The notes: generated by a model from the sequence alone, not told the origin. Counted from the stretch's first letter, positions 23,362 to 31,856 are shown. The stretch is DNA of 64,000 nt from Pseudomonas sp. Teo4 (GCF_034387475.1 NZ_JAXCIL010000001.1:434001-498000), one strand, 5' to 3'. Numbers and translations are program-made.

Positions 23362-24878
23362 AAAACACCTTCACCCAATCCATGGCCTGGCTGCACACCT
23401 GGGCCGGGCTGATCTTCGGTTGGCTGTTGTTCGCCATTTTCGTCACCGGCACGCTGGCGGTGTTCGACAAGGAACTCAACCACTGGATGCAGCCTGAGAT
23501 CCCGACCAGCAACGTGTCCCAGGCCGATGCCGCCCGGCGAGCCGTCGCCTATTTGCAGGCGCATGAACCCACGGCAAGCAACTGGGGCATCAGCTTGCCC
23601 ACCGAGCGGGCGCCGGGGCTGCGCGTGTCCACAGGTGAGCGCCGCCATGGCGGTGGCGTGCAACTGGACCCGGCCACCGGCGAAGCCATCGAAGTGCGCG
23701 ACAGTGTGGGCGGCAACTTCTTCTTCCGCTTCCACTTCACCCTCGACCTGCCGCGCAACTGGGGCATCTTCGTGGTCGGCGCCCTGGCGCTGGTGATGCT
23801 TGCCGCGCTGGTAACCGGCATTGTCATCCACAAGAAGATCTTCAAGGAATTCTTCACTTTCAGGCCGAACAAGGGCCAGCGCTCCTGGCTGGACTTCCAC
23901 AATGCCAGCGCGGTGCTGTTGTTGCCGTTCCATCTGATGATCACCTACACCGGGCTGGTGATCTTCATGCTGATCTACATTCCTGCGGGCGTCGATGCAC
24001 TGTTCGACGGCGACAACCGTGCCTACTTCCAGGCCCAGGGCAACGCACGGCTCGAACAACCGCGAGGGTTGGCCAAGCAGCCGGGCGAGCTGGTGGATGT
24101 GGCGCCATTGCTGGCCCAGGCCGAGGCCCGTCTGGGGTCGATCGGTGGGCTGAATATTCGCAACCCCAACACGGCCGGCGCACGCATCGAGATCCGCCCG
24201 GAACTGGGCAACCGCATCGCGCTTACCAAGGGCCAGGCGATGGTGTTCGATGGCGTCAGCGGCCAGCTGTTGAGCGATATACCTGAACTGCGACCTGCGC
24301 CGTTGACCCAGCGGGTGATGATTGGCCTGCATTTCGCCCAGTTCGGCGGCTACCCGATGCGCTGGCTGTATTTCGTCTGCGGGCTGGTGAGCTGCGCGAT
24401 GATCGCCAGCGGCCTGGTGCTGTTCTGCGTCAAGCGCGGGCGCAAATACGCCAACCTCAGCGCCGAAGTCGGCGCACGACGTTGGTTTCGGGTTGCCGAG
24501 GTGTGCAATATCGGCTTCATCACGGGCCTGCTGCTGGCCTGTGTTGGCTTGTTGTGGGCCAGCCGCTTGCTGCCGGTCGAGCTGGCGCAACGGGAGCAGT
24601 GGGAGGTGCGGGCGTTCTTCGGTGTGTGGTTGCTGGCGCTGCTGCATGCCGGTGTTCGACCGGCCAAGCGGGCCTGGGTCGAGCAGTTGGGACTGGCCGC
24701 GCTGATGTGCGCAGGTTTGGCCGTGCTGGGCGAGGTCAACGATGCGCTGCGCCTGGGCGTGGTTGCCACTGCGCTGTTGCTGGGCGTGCTTCTGGGCGTG
24801 GCTGCGTGGCGGGTTCACCATAAACAGCCGGCACCACAGAAGGCCAGGGCAGGGCGCTTCGAGGAGGTGGAAGCATGA
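23358..24878 (+). CDS. PepSY-associated membrane protein, FoxB/PiuB-like siderophore reductase
   Basis: This 506-residue protein starts MKNTFTQSMAWLHTWAGLIF. It has the PepSY_TM pattern: TM1 LHTWAGLIFGWLLFAIFVTG, a periplasmic domain, TM2 (WGIFVVGALALVMLAALVTG), then LDFHNASAVLLLPFHLMITY, and a second periplasmic part with WLYFVCGLVSCAMIASGLVL. Histidines at the helix ends (LHTW, FHFT, DFHN, PFHL) are suitable haem ligands. FoxB-type members reduce ferric siderophores in the periplasm. It overlaps DUF3649 upstream (ATGA) and DUF3325 downstream. Taken with the receptor it would complete iron release. Confidence 0.8.
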   Translation: MKNTFTQSMAWLHTWAGLIFGWLLFAIFVTGTLAVFDKELNHWMQPEIPTSNVSQADAARRAVAYLQAHEPTASNWGISLPTERAPGLRVSTGERRHGGGVQLDPATGEAIEVRDSVGGNFFFRFHFTLDLPRNWGIFVVGALALVMLAALVTGIVIHKKIFKEFFTFRPNKGQRSWLDFHNASAVLLLPFHLMITYTGLVIFMLIYIPAGVDALFDGDNRAYFQAQGNARLEQPRGLAKQPGELVDVAPLLAQAEARLGSIGGLNIRNPNTAGARIEIRPELGNRIALTKGQAMVFDGVSGQLLSDIPELRPAPLTQRVMIGLHFAQFGGYPMRWLYFVCGLVSCAMIASGLVLFCVKRGRKYANLSAEVGARRWFRVAEVCNIGFITGLLLACVGLLWASRLLPVELAQREQWEVRAFFGVWLLALLHAGVRPAKRAWVEQLGLAALMCAGLAVLGEVNDALRLGVVATALLLGVLLGVAAWRVHHKQPAPQKARAGRFEEVEA

Positions 24879-25207
24879 TCATGCTGGTCGCAGGTGGCGT
24901 GCTGTTCGCTTACGCCGGAATGCTTGGGCTGTGCCAGGGCCTGGAGCGTCATTACAAGCAAGTCTGGCAGCGTTCCTGTCCACGGCCACTTCGTCTGACC
25001 CTGCGTGGCGCGGGGTGGATGGCCTTGCTGGTGAGCCTGTGGCTCTGCGCCCAGGCCTGGGGTTGGGCGATGGGGCCGGTGGCATGGTTCGGTGCCATGT
25101 CGCTGGCCGGGATGGCGCTGGTGATGCTGCTGCCATACTGGCCGCGGTTGGCAGTCGGGCTGGTTGCCTTGGTGCCGGTCTGGGGGCTGTTGCAGTTGTT
25201 CGGCTGA
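24875..25207 (+). CDS. DUF3325 small membrane protein of the iron-reductase set
   Basis: This 110-residue protein, MIMLVAGGVLFAYAGMLGLC, has three to four hydrophobic segments and a short basic loop RHYKQVWQRSCPRPLRL, the usual layout of DUF3325 proteins that end PepSY/DUF3649 iron gene clusters. The start overlaps the stop of the upstream reductase (ATGA). No catalytic motif is visible; an accessory role in the membrane complex is inferred. Confidence 0.72.
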   Translation: MIMLVAGGVLFAYAGMLGLCQGLERHYKQVWQRSCPRPLRLTLRGAGWMALLVSLWLCAQAWGWAMGPVAWFGAMSLAGMALVMLLPYWPRLAVGLVALVPVWGLLQLFG

Positions 25208-25249
25208 ACCGGCGATGGGGCTGTAAGGCAGCCCCTGATGTTCGCAGTC

Positions 25250-25654
25250 TTAACCTGCTGCGACCTCGGCAAATGCGTCGCGAAAGCGCTGCATGTCGTG
25301 TTCATCGCCCACGCTTACGCGCACCCAGTTCGGCCAGCTGGGCCACACCCGGCCCACCAGCACGCCCCGCTTGGCCAGGCGTTCGACCACCGGCTGTGCG
25401 GGGCCACGCAGGTCGATCATGAAGCAGTTGGCCTGCGAGGCAGTGCAGCGCCAGCCACGTGCGTTCAGCCAGGCGATGGTCTGGTCACGCAGTCGGGCGT
25501 TGTGGGCCTTGCGCATCGGCACCAGGTGGCTGTCCTTGGCATGAGCTTTGAGGTGCTGCGAAAATCGAGCGCCGCCCGCGCGGCGCTCGATCTCACCGGC
25601 GCTGCCCCTCTCACGCCAAGCCTCCAGCAGCCCCGACGCCATCCCCAAGTGCAA
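25250..25654 (-). pseudogene. C-terminal remnant of a class I/II aminotransferase (HisC-like)
   Basis: The segment from NARLRDQTIAWLNARGWRCT to the end matches the small C-terminal domain of PLP-dependent histidinol-phosphate-type aminotransferases ('Q.N.F..D', 'RGV..GR.WP..P..VRVSVG'). The Lys-containing large domain and the N-terminus are missing: only 134 codons are open, and the first 40 or so are poor, alanine/glycine-rich and lack an RBS. This looks like a gene that lost its 5' two thirds. It lies between the iron cluster and the phosphatase and should not be functional. Confidence 0.7.
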
Positions 25655-25710
25655 AAAAAAATGCGATTGTGCTAAACCATTCGGCCTATTCGACCGTGAC
25701 GAGAATCCAG

Positions 25711-26250
25711 GTGAAAGCCGTACGCCTCACACTCATCTGCCATGCCCTGACCCCGGCCCAGCGAGCGGGGCGTTTGCATCGGCCGCAGGATGGCATTCTG
25801 GCGCAGGACGATCAGCCTCTGGCCAGCATGCCGGATGTGCGCGTGCTCACGGCGCCGGAACCCCGGGCGAGGGAGACGGCGGCATGGTTGTCGGCCCAGG
25901 CCACGGTTGAGCCAGGCCTGGCCGACTGCGACCTGGGGCGCTGGCACGGCATGACGCTGAAACAGTTGCAGACCGAACAACCCGAGGCGCTGGCGCAGTG
26001 GTTGGAGGACCCTCACAGCGCGCCCCATGGGGGCGAGTCCTTCGCCGATGTGTGCCAGCGGGTAGGGGGCTGGCTCATGGCGTTCGAGGGGCAGGGGGAG
26101 TGGTTGGCGGTGACGCACCCCATGGTGATCCGGGCGGTGATGGTTCACCTGTTGGAGTGCCCGTTGAAGGCGTACCAGCGCATCGATGTGTTGCCGCTGT
26201 CGCGTCTGGAACTGAGTTACACCGGGCAATGGCGCCTGCGTCTGGCGTGA
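25711..26250 (+). CDS. Histidine phosphatase superfamily protein with altered RHG motif
   Basis: This 179-residue protein starts at GTG 25711 (VKAVRLTLICHALTPAQRAG); the start is not certain because the RBS is weak, and another GTG lies at 25669. The family expects 'RHG' near the N-terminus; here it is CHA. Other features fit: APEPRARETAAWL (the ARxT arginine segment), LADCDLGRWHGMTLKQL, HGGESFADVCQRVGGWL and the second catalytic His segment LAVTHPMVIRAVM. The small length fits single-domain phosphoglycerate-mutase-like phosphatases near CobC/SixA. The substrate is unknown. The Cys in place of the phospho-His-neighbouring Arg is unusual. Confidence 0.75.
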   Translation: MKAVRLTLICHALTPAQRAGRLHRPQDGILAQDDQPLASMPDVRVLTAPEPRARETAAWLSAQATVEPGLADCDLGRWHGMTLKQLQTEQPEALAQWLEDPHSAPHGGESFADVCQRVGGWLMAFEGQGEWLAVTHPMVIRAVMVHLLECPLKAYQRIDVLPLSRLELSYTGQWRLRLA

Positions 26251-26266
26251 CGCAGGCGCATCAGGG

Positions 26267-27052
26267 TCAGAAGGCCAGCTTGTAGCCGATCAGCAGCAGC
26301 ATGGCAGCCAGGCAAGGCCGCAGCACGCGGTCGGAGATGCGGCCGGTGAGGTGGCTGCCCAGGTAGATGCCTGGCAGCGAGCCGAGCAGCAGGTAGCCCA
26401 GCAACGACCAGTCCATGTTGCCCATGCTCGCGTGGCCAAGGCCGGCCACCAGGGTCAGCGGCACGGCGTGGGCGATTTCGGTACCGACCAGGCGGCGGGT
26501 GACCAGGAACGGGTAGAGCAGGAACAGCGCCACGGTCCCCAGGGCACCTGCGCCGATGGAGGTGAGCGTGACCATGACGCCCAGCACCACACCGGTGATC
26601 ACGGTGAGAATGTTCAGGGTGCGGTCGCTGAGGTGGTAATGGTCACCGGCATGGCGACTGGCAAAGGCCTGCAGGCGCGACTTGAACATGATGGCCAGCG
26701 CGGTGAGGATCAACACCACGGCCAGGCCCTGTTTGATCACGGCGTTGAGTGCCGAGGTGTCGGTGTGCAGGGTGCTGAGGAACCACAGGGTCAGTGCGGC
26801 GGCAGGTACGCTGCCGAGGCTGAGCAGGCCGGCGATCTTCCAGTCGATGTTCTTGTTGCGGCCATGCACCCAGACGCCACTGGCCTTGGTGATGGCGGCA
26901 TAGAGCAGGTCGGTGCCTACGGCAGTGGCCGGGTTGATGCCGAACCAGAGCAGAATGGGCGTCATCAGCGAGCCGCCGCCGACGCCGGTCATGCCGACGA
27001 TGAAACCCACAACCAGTCCGGCAATGGTAAAACCAAAAGATCCTACATCCAT
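26267..27052 (-). CDS. TauE/SafE-family membrane exporter
   Basis: This 261-residue protein starts MDVGSFGFTIAGLVVGFIVG. It has about eight hydrophobic segments with the repeated TauE/SafE motif: GMTGVGGGSLMTPILLWFGI in the first half and LTSIGAGALGTVALFLLYPF in the second. Members export sulfite, sulfoacetate and similar organosulfur anions or related metabolites; the substrate cannot be inferred here. It is a single gene on the minus strand, with an AT-rich promoter-like gap of about 120 bases to the XRE regulator. Confidence 0.85.
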   Translation of the reverse strand: MDVGSFGFTIAGLVVGFIVGMTGVGGGSLMTPILLWFGINPATAVGTDLLYAAITKASGVWVHGRNKNIDWKIAGLLSLGSVPAAALTLWFLSTLHTDTSALNAVIKQGLAVVLILTALAIMFKSRLQAFASRHAGDHYHLSDRTLNILTVITGVVLGVMVTLTSIGAGALGTVALFLLYPFLVTRRLVGTEIAHAVPLTLVAGLGHASMGNMDWSLLGYLLLGSLPGIYLGSHLTGRISDRVLRPCLAAMLLLIGYKLAF

Positions 27053-27174
27053 ACGCTACTCGACTGCCCAGCTTTGCCCGTGATCGGATGCTGCCCAGCA
27101 TATAGATTTTTTTATAGCCAAATAGACTTGTTCGTTATTAGGTTATAACTGCAGACCGCTACTGGCGCTGCGGC

Positions 27175-27831
27175 TCACCGATCCGTCATCACCACCATCA
27201 CTTGCGCATCCCCACCATCTTCGCTCTCCGACAGGTAGATGTGCCCCACCTGGCTGTCGAAATACGCCGTTTCCTGCGGCCCGATGCTCACTGCTTCGCC
27301 AGTTTCGAATTCGATGCGCACGCGGCCCTTCAACACCAACGCGAACTCTTGCCCCGGATGGCGAATGAAGTCGTCGAACTGGCCGCGTTCGCGCGCGATG
27401 ATGCGGGCATAAGCCGGGGTCATGCGCCGTTCGGGAAAGGCGCCGGCAATCGGGTGGTAGTCATAGGTGCCGGTGGAATAGCCGGCCGCCGCCGGTAGCG
27501 AGTCCACCACCACGGTTGCCGGCACTGGCGCATTCACCGGCCCGCTGGCGCGGAACAATTGCGCGATGTCGACGTTCAATGCCCGGGCTGCGGCGGCCAG
27601 CTTTTCGTAGCTCACCGAGACTTGCGCCAACTCCATCTTCGACAAGGTCGACACCGGCACTCCACTGAGTTCGGACAGCTGCTTGAGGGTCAGCTGGCGC
27701 GCCTTGCGAACCTGGCGCAGACGCGCGCCCACTTCGGCGCGATCGAGCAAGGGCAGGGCATCGGGGCGGCCTGTGGTAGAGGGGCGTTCAGCGGACATCG
27801 AGACTCTCTGTGTGCGGCTTTGGTCGGGCAT
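27175..27831 (-). CDS. XRE-family regulator with C-terminal cupin domain
   Basis: This protein of about 218 residues has an N-terminal helix-turn-helix (VGARLRQVRKARQLTLKQLS, then SGVPVSTLSKMELAQVSVSY) and a C-terminal cupin (IRHPGQEFALVLKGRVRIEF, GPQETAYFDSQVGHIYLSES). This layout is used for metabolite-sensing repressors or activators of adjacent catabolic genes. ATG at 27831 is preceded by AAGG on the minus strand; ATG at 27798 (MSAERPSTT) is a reasonable alternative. It is divergent from the dauA-like gene over an AT-rich gap with direct repeats, so it probably controls the dehydrogenase-RidA-transporter group. Confidence 0.82.
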   Translation of the reverse strand: MPDQSRTQRVSMSAERPSTTGRPDALPLLDRAEVGARLRQVRKARQLTLKQLSELSGVPVSTLSKMELAQVSVSYEKLAAAARALNVDIAQLFRASGPVNAPVPATVVVDSLPAAAGYSTGTYDYHPIAGAFPERRMTPAYARIIARERGQFDDFIRHPGQEFALVLKGRVRIEFETGEAVSIGPQETAYFDSQVGHIYLSESEDGGDAQVMVVMTDR

Positions 27832-27858
27832 CTTACCTTGGGCGCTTGCATGATCGTA

Positions 27859-27894
27859 AATTCTCATATATTAGAATTCTCATAAATGATAATT
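27859..27894. promoter_or_regulatory. Direct repeats in the XRE/dehydrogenase intergenic region
   Basis: AATTCTCATA occurs at 27859-27868 and again at 27875-27884, 16 bases apart, followed by TGATAATT at 27887. The site sits between divergent regulator and target starts, where an XRE-cupin dimer would bind. The site is proposed from position and repetition only. Confidence 0.5.
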
Positions 27895-27911
27895 GCGCGA
27901 CGGGAGCGTGC

Positions 27912-29042
27912 ATGACCCAGATCTACGACACCCTGATCATTGGCGCCGGTATCGCCGGCGCTTCCCTGGGCTACCGCCTGGCCGGCGAGCGCCGGGTGCT
28001 GCTGCTCGAACGCGAGATGCAGCCGGGTTATCACTCCACCGGGCGTTCGGCGGCCATGTTCATGGAGGCCTACGGCACGCCGCAGATTCAGGCGCTGACC
28101 CGCGCCAGCCGGGCGTTCTACGAAGCGCCGCCGCCTGGTTTCTGTGAACACCCGTTGCTTGAACCGCGCGGCTGTCTCTACGTCGCCAGCCTTGAACAGC
28201 AGGCGCTGCTCGAAGCCACCCACGCCCAGAACCTGGCCAACGGCACCGAGGTCAGCCTGCTGGACCGCGATGCCGCCCTGGCGCTGGTGCCGAGCCTGCG
28301 TGGCGGCACGCTTGCCGGGGCGGTGCATGAGCCGGGCGCCATGGACCTGGATGTGCACGCCCTGCACCAGGGCTTCCTGCGTGGCCTGCGTGCGGCCGGT
28401 GGTGAGCTGCGCTGCAATGCCGAGCTGGTCCAGGCGTATTACCTCGACGACCTTTGGCACGTGGAGTTGGCCGACGGCAGCTGCCTGCAGGCGCGTCAGC
28501 TGGTCAACGCCGCAGGTGCCTGGGCCGACCGCGTGGCCGAACAGTGCGGGGTGGCCCGAATCGGTCTGCAGCCCTGCCGGCGCAGCGCCTTTACCTTCCC
28601 AGGGCCGGTCGACCAGGACTTTGCCCGTTGGCCTGCGGTAATCGGCGTCGACGAGAGTTTCTACTTCAAGCCCGATGCCGGCCAATTGCTGGGTTCGCCC
28701 GCCAACGCCGACCCGGTCGAACCCCAGGACGCCGCGCCCGATGAGCTCGACGTGGCCATCGGCATCTACAACATCGAGGCCATGACTACCCTGCAGATAC
28801 GCCGCCCAAGCCACAGCTGGGCGGGCCTGCGCTCGTTCGTCGCCGATGGCGACCTGGTGATCGGTTTCGACGCCCAGGCGCCCGCCTTCTTCTGGCTGGC
28901 AGCGCAGGGCGGCTATGGCATTCAGTCGGCTGCAGGCGCCTCTCGTCTGGCCGCCGACCTGTTGCTTGGGCAACCGCTGTGCCCGAGCTTGACTGTTCAA
29001 GGGGTGTCGCCCGAGCGGCTGTCCCCTGCACGATTTCAATAA
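27912..29042 (+). CDS. dauA: FAD-dependent D-amino-acid dehydrogenase, DauA-like
   Basis: This 376-residue protein starts MTQIYDTLIIGAGIAGASLG, with the dinucleotide-binding GxGxxG of the DAO family, then the segment EREMQPGYHSTGRSAAMFME, and the conserved substrate/FAD part SHSWAGLRSFVADGDLVIGF and QGGYGIQSAAGASRLAADLL. Resemblance and length to P. aeruginosa DauA (D-arginine dehydrogenase, 375 residues) are clear over the whole chain. It oxidises a D-amino acid to the imino acid, passing electrons to a non-oxygen acceptor; the exact substrate is not fixed by sequence. ATG at 27912 has GGGAG at 27902-27906. It precedes a RidA gene, which fits imine hydrolysis, and a YkvI-type transporter. 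Confidence 0.85.
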   Translation: MTQIYDTLIIGAGIAGASLGYRLAGERRVLLLEREMQPGYHSTGRSAAMFMEAYGTPQIQALTRASRAFYEAPPPGFCEHPLLEPRGCLYVASLEQQALLEATHAQNLANGTEVSLLDRDAALALVPSLRGGTLAGAVHEPGAMDLDVHALHQGFLRGLRAAGGELRCNAELVQAYYLDDLWHVELADGSCLQARQLVNAAGAWADRVAEQCGVARIGLQPCRRSAFTFPGPVDQDFARWPAVIGVDESFYFKPDAGQLLGSPANADPVEPQDAAPDELDVAIGIYNIEAMTTLQIRRPSHSWAGLRSFVADGDLVIGFDAQAPAFFWLAAQGGYGIQSAAGASRLAADLLLGQPLCPSLTVQGVSPERLSPARFQ

Positions 29043-29060
29043 CCCCCCAAGGAGCTACCC

Positions 29061-29432
29061 ATGAGCAATGACATCCAGCGTTTCCCCAGCAGCCTGCCGT
29101 TTCCTTTTTCCCGTGCGGTGAAGGCTGGCGGCTTCCTGTTCCTGTCCGGTCAGGTGCCGATGAGTGCCGGTGGTGATGTGGTGCGCGGCGACATCCAGAC
29201 CCAGACCCGCGCCGCCTGCGAGCGTATCGCCGAGAGCCTGGCGGCTTGCGGTGCGGGCTTCGAGCAAGTGGTCAAGTGCACGGTGTGGCTGTCGGACATG
29301 AGCCACTTCGCCGGTTTCAACGAGGTGTACAAGGAGTTCTTCGGCGCGGCGCTGCCGGTGCGTTCCACTGTGGCCTCGGCGCTGGCGCTTGGCGTGGATG
29401 TGGAGATCGAAGTCCAGGCTTACGTCGGCTGA
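29061..29432 (+). CDS. RidA-family 2-imino acid deaminase
   Basis: This 123-residue protein has RidA features: PFSRAVKAGGFLFLSGQVPM, IAESLAACGAGFEQVVKCTVW and ALPVRSTVASALALGVDVEI, with the conserved Arg and substrate-binding segment (PVRSTV). RidA proteins hydrolyse reactive enamine/imine products to keto acids and ammonia. It lies 18 bases after the dauA-like gene with an AAGGAG RBS, so the two act together in D-amino acid breakdown. Confidence 0.88.
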   Translation: MSNDIQRFPSSLPFPFSRAVKAGGFLFLSGQVPMSAGGDVVRGDIQTQTRAACERIAESLAACGAGFEQVVKCTVWLSDMSHFAGFNEVYKEFFGAALPVRSTVASALALGVDVEIEVQAYVG

Positions 29433-29497
29433 AGCCCTTCGCGGGCTTGCCCGCAGGCAGGGCCCGGCTGGCACAACAACAATAACCAGAGGTTCAC

Positions 29498-30562
29498 ATG
29501 CAAGAGCAACTGAAGATCGCCGGCGCATTCGTTGGCGTGATCGTGGGGGCGGGCTTCGCGTCCGGGCGGGAACTGTTGTTGTTTTTCGTCGACTTCGGCG
29601 TCTGGGGCCTGGTCGGGGCGCTGGTCAGCGCGGCCCTGTTCACCTTCCTGGGCATGGCCCTGGCCGGCTTGGGCAATCGCCAACAGGCCACCTCGCACAA
29701 GGATGTGATCCAGGCCATCTGCGGCCGCCACCTGGGGTGGTTCGTCGACTGGCTGATCACCTTCTTCATGTTCGCCGTCACCGTGGTCATGCTCGCGGGT
29801 GGCGGTGCCTTGCTGGAGCAGCAGTTCGGCATTCCCGCGCTGACCGGTAGCGTGCTGGTGACCTTGCTGGTGGTCGGAATCGTGTGCCTGGATGTGCGCA
29901 AGGTGATCCTGGCCATTGGTGCGGTCACGCCGCTGCTGATTCTGGTGGCCTCTGCGATTGCGCTGTATGCGGTATTCACCCGCGGTCAGAGCTTCGCTGA
30001 ACTCGACCAACTGGCCAGCCAGCAGCAGGCCGGCACCCGTCACTGGTTGCTCGGGGCGTTCCTGTATGTGTCGTACAACATCGTCGCTGGCGCTCCGATC
30101 CTGGCCATCCTCGGTGGCTCGGCCAAGGGCGAGAAGACTGCGGTGTGGGGCGGCTTGTTGGGCGGTGCGGCATTGGGTGGGTTGATGCTGGTCATGAGTG
30201 CCGGGCTGTTGTCGCGCCTGGACAGCGTGGCCGACCTGCCGATGCCGATGCTGTCGATTGCCAGTGAAATCTCGCCGCTGTTGGGGCTGGTGATGTGCCT
30301 GATCATCTTCGGCATGATCGTCAACACGGCCGTGGGCACGCTGTTTTCGTTCCTTTCGCGCCTGCTGCCGGCCGGCACGCCGAAGTTTCGCAGGGGGGCG
30401 GTGGCGACCGGGGTCGTCGCTTTCGTCTGCAGTTTGGTGGGGTTCATCAGCCTGGTGGGTGAGGTGTACCCGTTCTTCGGGTATCTGGGCTTCGTGCTGA
30501 TGGCGGCGGTATTGGTGGGTTGGGTGCGGCGGGGCAGGAGCGGTAGAGCGGTGGTGGCCTAG
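29498..30562 (+). CDS. YkvI-family membrane transporter
   Basis: This 354-residue protein has ten or eleven hydrophobic segments. The opening LKIAGAFVGVIVGAGFASGR followed by ELLLFFVDFGVWGLVGALVS is typical of the YkvI family, an uncharacterised branch of the amino acid-polyamine-organocation superfamily. GAGFASGRE is the diagnostic motif. ATG at 29498 has AGAGG at 29488-29492. It follows RidA on the same strand at 65 bases and most likely moves the amino acid substrate of the dauA-like enzyme. The substrate is inferred from position only. Confidence 0.75.
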   Translation: MQEQLKIAGAFVGVIVGAGFASGRELLLFFVDFGVWGLVGALVSAALFTFLGMALAGLGNRQQATSHKDVIQAICGRHLGWFVDWLITFFMFAVTVVMLAGGGALLEQQFGIPALTGSVLVTLLVVGIVCLDVRKVILAIGAVTPLLILVASAIALYAVFTRGQSFAELDQLASQQQAGTRHWLLGAFLYVSYNIVAGAPILAILGGSAKGEKTAVWGGLLGGAALGGLMLVMSAGLLSRLDSVADLPMPMLSIASEISPLLGLVMCLIIFGMIVNTAVGTLFSFLSRLLPAGTPKFRRGAVATGVVAFVCSLVGFISLVGEVYPFFGYLGFVLMAAVLVGWVRRGRSGRAVVA

Positions 30563-30667
30563 AGGCCTTTATCGTCGCGCTTCGTCGTCACGACAAGCCG
30601 GCCCCTAAAGGCATTGCAGTGGTCTCAGGATCAGCTCGGCCCATGTGCAAACAACTGCCTTGTGTTG

Positions 30668-30699
30668 CCTGTACCGGCCTCATCGCCGGCAAGCCGGCT
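30668..30699. repeat. REP sequence flanking IS110 copy 1 (left)
   Basis: CCTGTACCGGCCTCATCGCC followed by GGCAAGCCGGCT matches the REP left flank of the second IS copy. The REP is interrupted immediately after GCCGGCT, where the IS begins; the usual continuation, CCCACA, appears beyond the far end of the IS at 31871. Confidence 0.85.
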
Positions 30700-30902
30700 T
30701 GTATGGTAGGACTTGAAGGGGTGGTGGGACGACATGCCGGCTTCTGACTGTGACAGCAGTACAGACCGTGGGAGACATCGCCCCACCCCTTCCACCAAAG
30801 CGCCGATAAAGAATGCATCGTTTGCAAGCGACGATAGAAGCAAGCCAGCGCCTCTTGGTGAAACCCCTTCAAGCCGGAAAACCATAACGTGGAGAACCGC
30901 CC
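30700..30902 (+). ncRNA. Candidate bridge RNA region of IS110 copy 1
   Basis: The 203 bases between the left end and the transposase ATG hold two competing pairings of one segment: 30715-30724 pairs with 30783-30792 (10 bp), or 30712-30722 pairs with 30863-30873 (11 bp). Nested stems are 30793-30803 with 30848-30860, and ATCGT/ACGAT (30817-30821 with 30831-30835). IS110 members are known to encode a structured bridge RNA upstream of the transposase; assignment is by position and folding only. Confidence 0.55.
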
Positions 30903-31856
30903 ATGGCAATGCAGGTAAGCAAGTTGATCGTGGGTGCGGATGTTGCGAAAGCGGAACTGGTTATTCATCACGACGGTAGTGATGAACTGATCAAACTGAA
31001 GAACGCAAAACCCGAGATCAAGCGGTGGCTCAAGCAACAGCCCCGCAATACTGCCATCGCCGTTGAGGCGACAAATGTCTACCACTTGGACTTGGTCGAG
31101 CTAGCCCATGGTGCGGGTCTTGAAGTCTACGTAATTGATGGTTTTCAACTGAGTAATTACCGGAAAAGTGTTGGGGGGCGAGTCAAAACCGACCCTTCCG
31201 ATGCCAGGCTGTTGTCTCGTTTTCTAAGAAATGAAGGCGAGGATCTTCGTCCGTGGAGTCCGCCACCCGCTGTCTACGGCAAGGTTCAGAGCCTACTTCG
31301 ACGTCGGGCTGCCTTGGTGGCCGCCCGGACCGCAATGACTCAGAGCTGGGCTAACGAAAGTCTGCTGAAAAGCGCCTTCGAGGCGTTCGTCAAATCGATA
31401 GACCGTTTGGATCTGTTGATACAAAAAAAACTTAAAGAAGTGCTCCGCGAAGCCGGACTGCAAGAACAAGTTGCCCGTTGCCAAGCAGTGGAAGGTATTG
31501 GCTTTCTTACCGCCACGGCATTGGTCATGGCCTTTGTTCGAGGCGAGTTCAGAAGCAGCGACGCTTACATCGCATTTCTGGGAATGGACTTGCGAGTGAA
31601 CGACTCGGGACAGACGAACGGACGTCGTCGCCTGACCAAGCGGGGATGCTCTGAGATCCGTCGCTTGCTGCACAACGCGGCAATGGCTGCGAGCAGGTCA
31701 TCGGCTTGGAAAGATGTTTACGAGCATCATCGAAACAGCGGCAAAGCAACCACTCAAGCCCTGGTCATCCTGGCCCGTAAACTCGCTCGTGTAGCATTCG
31801 CCCTGATGAAAAATCAGGACGAATACGTCACTAAAGGCGGGAAACTGGCTTGCTGA
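30903..31856 (+). CDS. IS110-family transposase (DEDD recombinase), copy 1
   Basis: This 317-residue protein has an N-terminal RuvC-like DEDD domain (LIVGADVAKAELVIHH, AIAVEATNVYHLDLVE, VKTDPSDARLLSRFLR) and a C-terminal transposase_20 domain (CQAVEGIGFLTATALVMAFV, FLGMDLRVNDSGQTNGRRRL, RGCSEIRRLLHNAAMAAS). ATG at 30903 follows GGAG. It catalyses REP-directed insertion and excision without long target duplications. The protein is identical to the inverted copy at 35558-36511. GC content is lower than in neighbouring genes, consistent with a mobile gene. Confidence 0.95.
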   Translation: MAMQVSKLIVGADVAKAELVIHHDGSDELIKLKNAKPEIKRWLKQQPRNTAIAVEATNVYHLDLVELAHGAGLEVYVIDGFQLSNYRKSVGGRVKTDPSDARLLSRFLRNEGEDLRPWSPPPAVYGKVQSLLRRRAALVAARTAMTQSWANESLLKSAFEAFVKSIDRLDLLIQKKLKEVLREAGLQEQVARCQAVEGIGFLTATALVMAFVRGEFRSSDAYIAFLGMDLRVNDSGQTNGRRRLTKRGCSEIRRLLHNAAMAASRSSAWKDVYEHHRNSGKATTQALVILARKLARVAFALMKNQDEYVTKGGKLAC

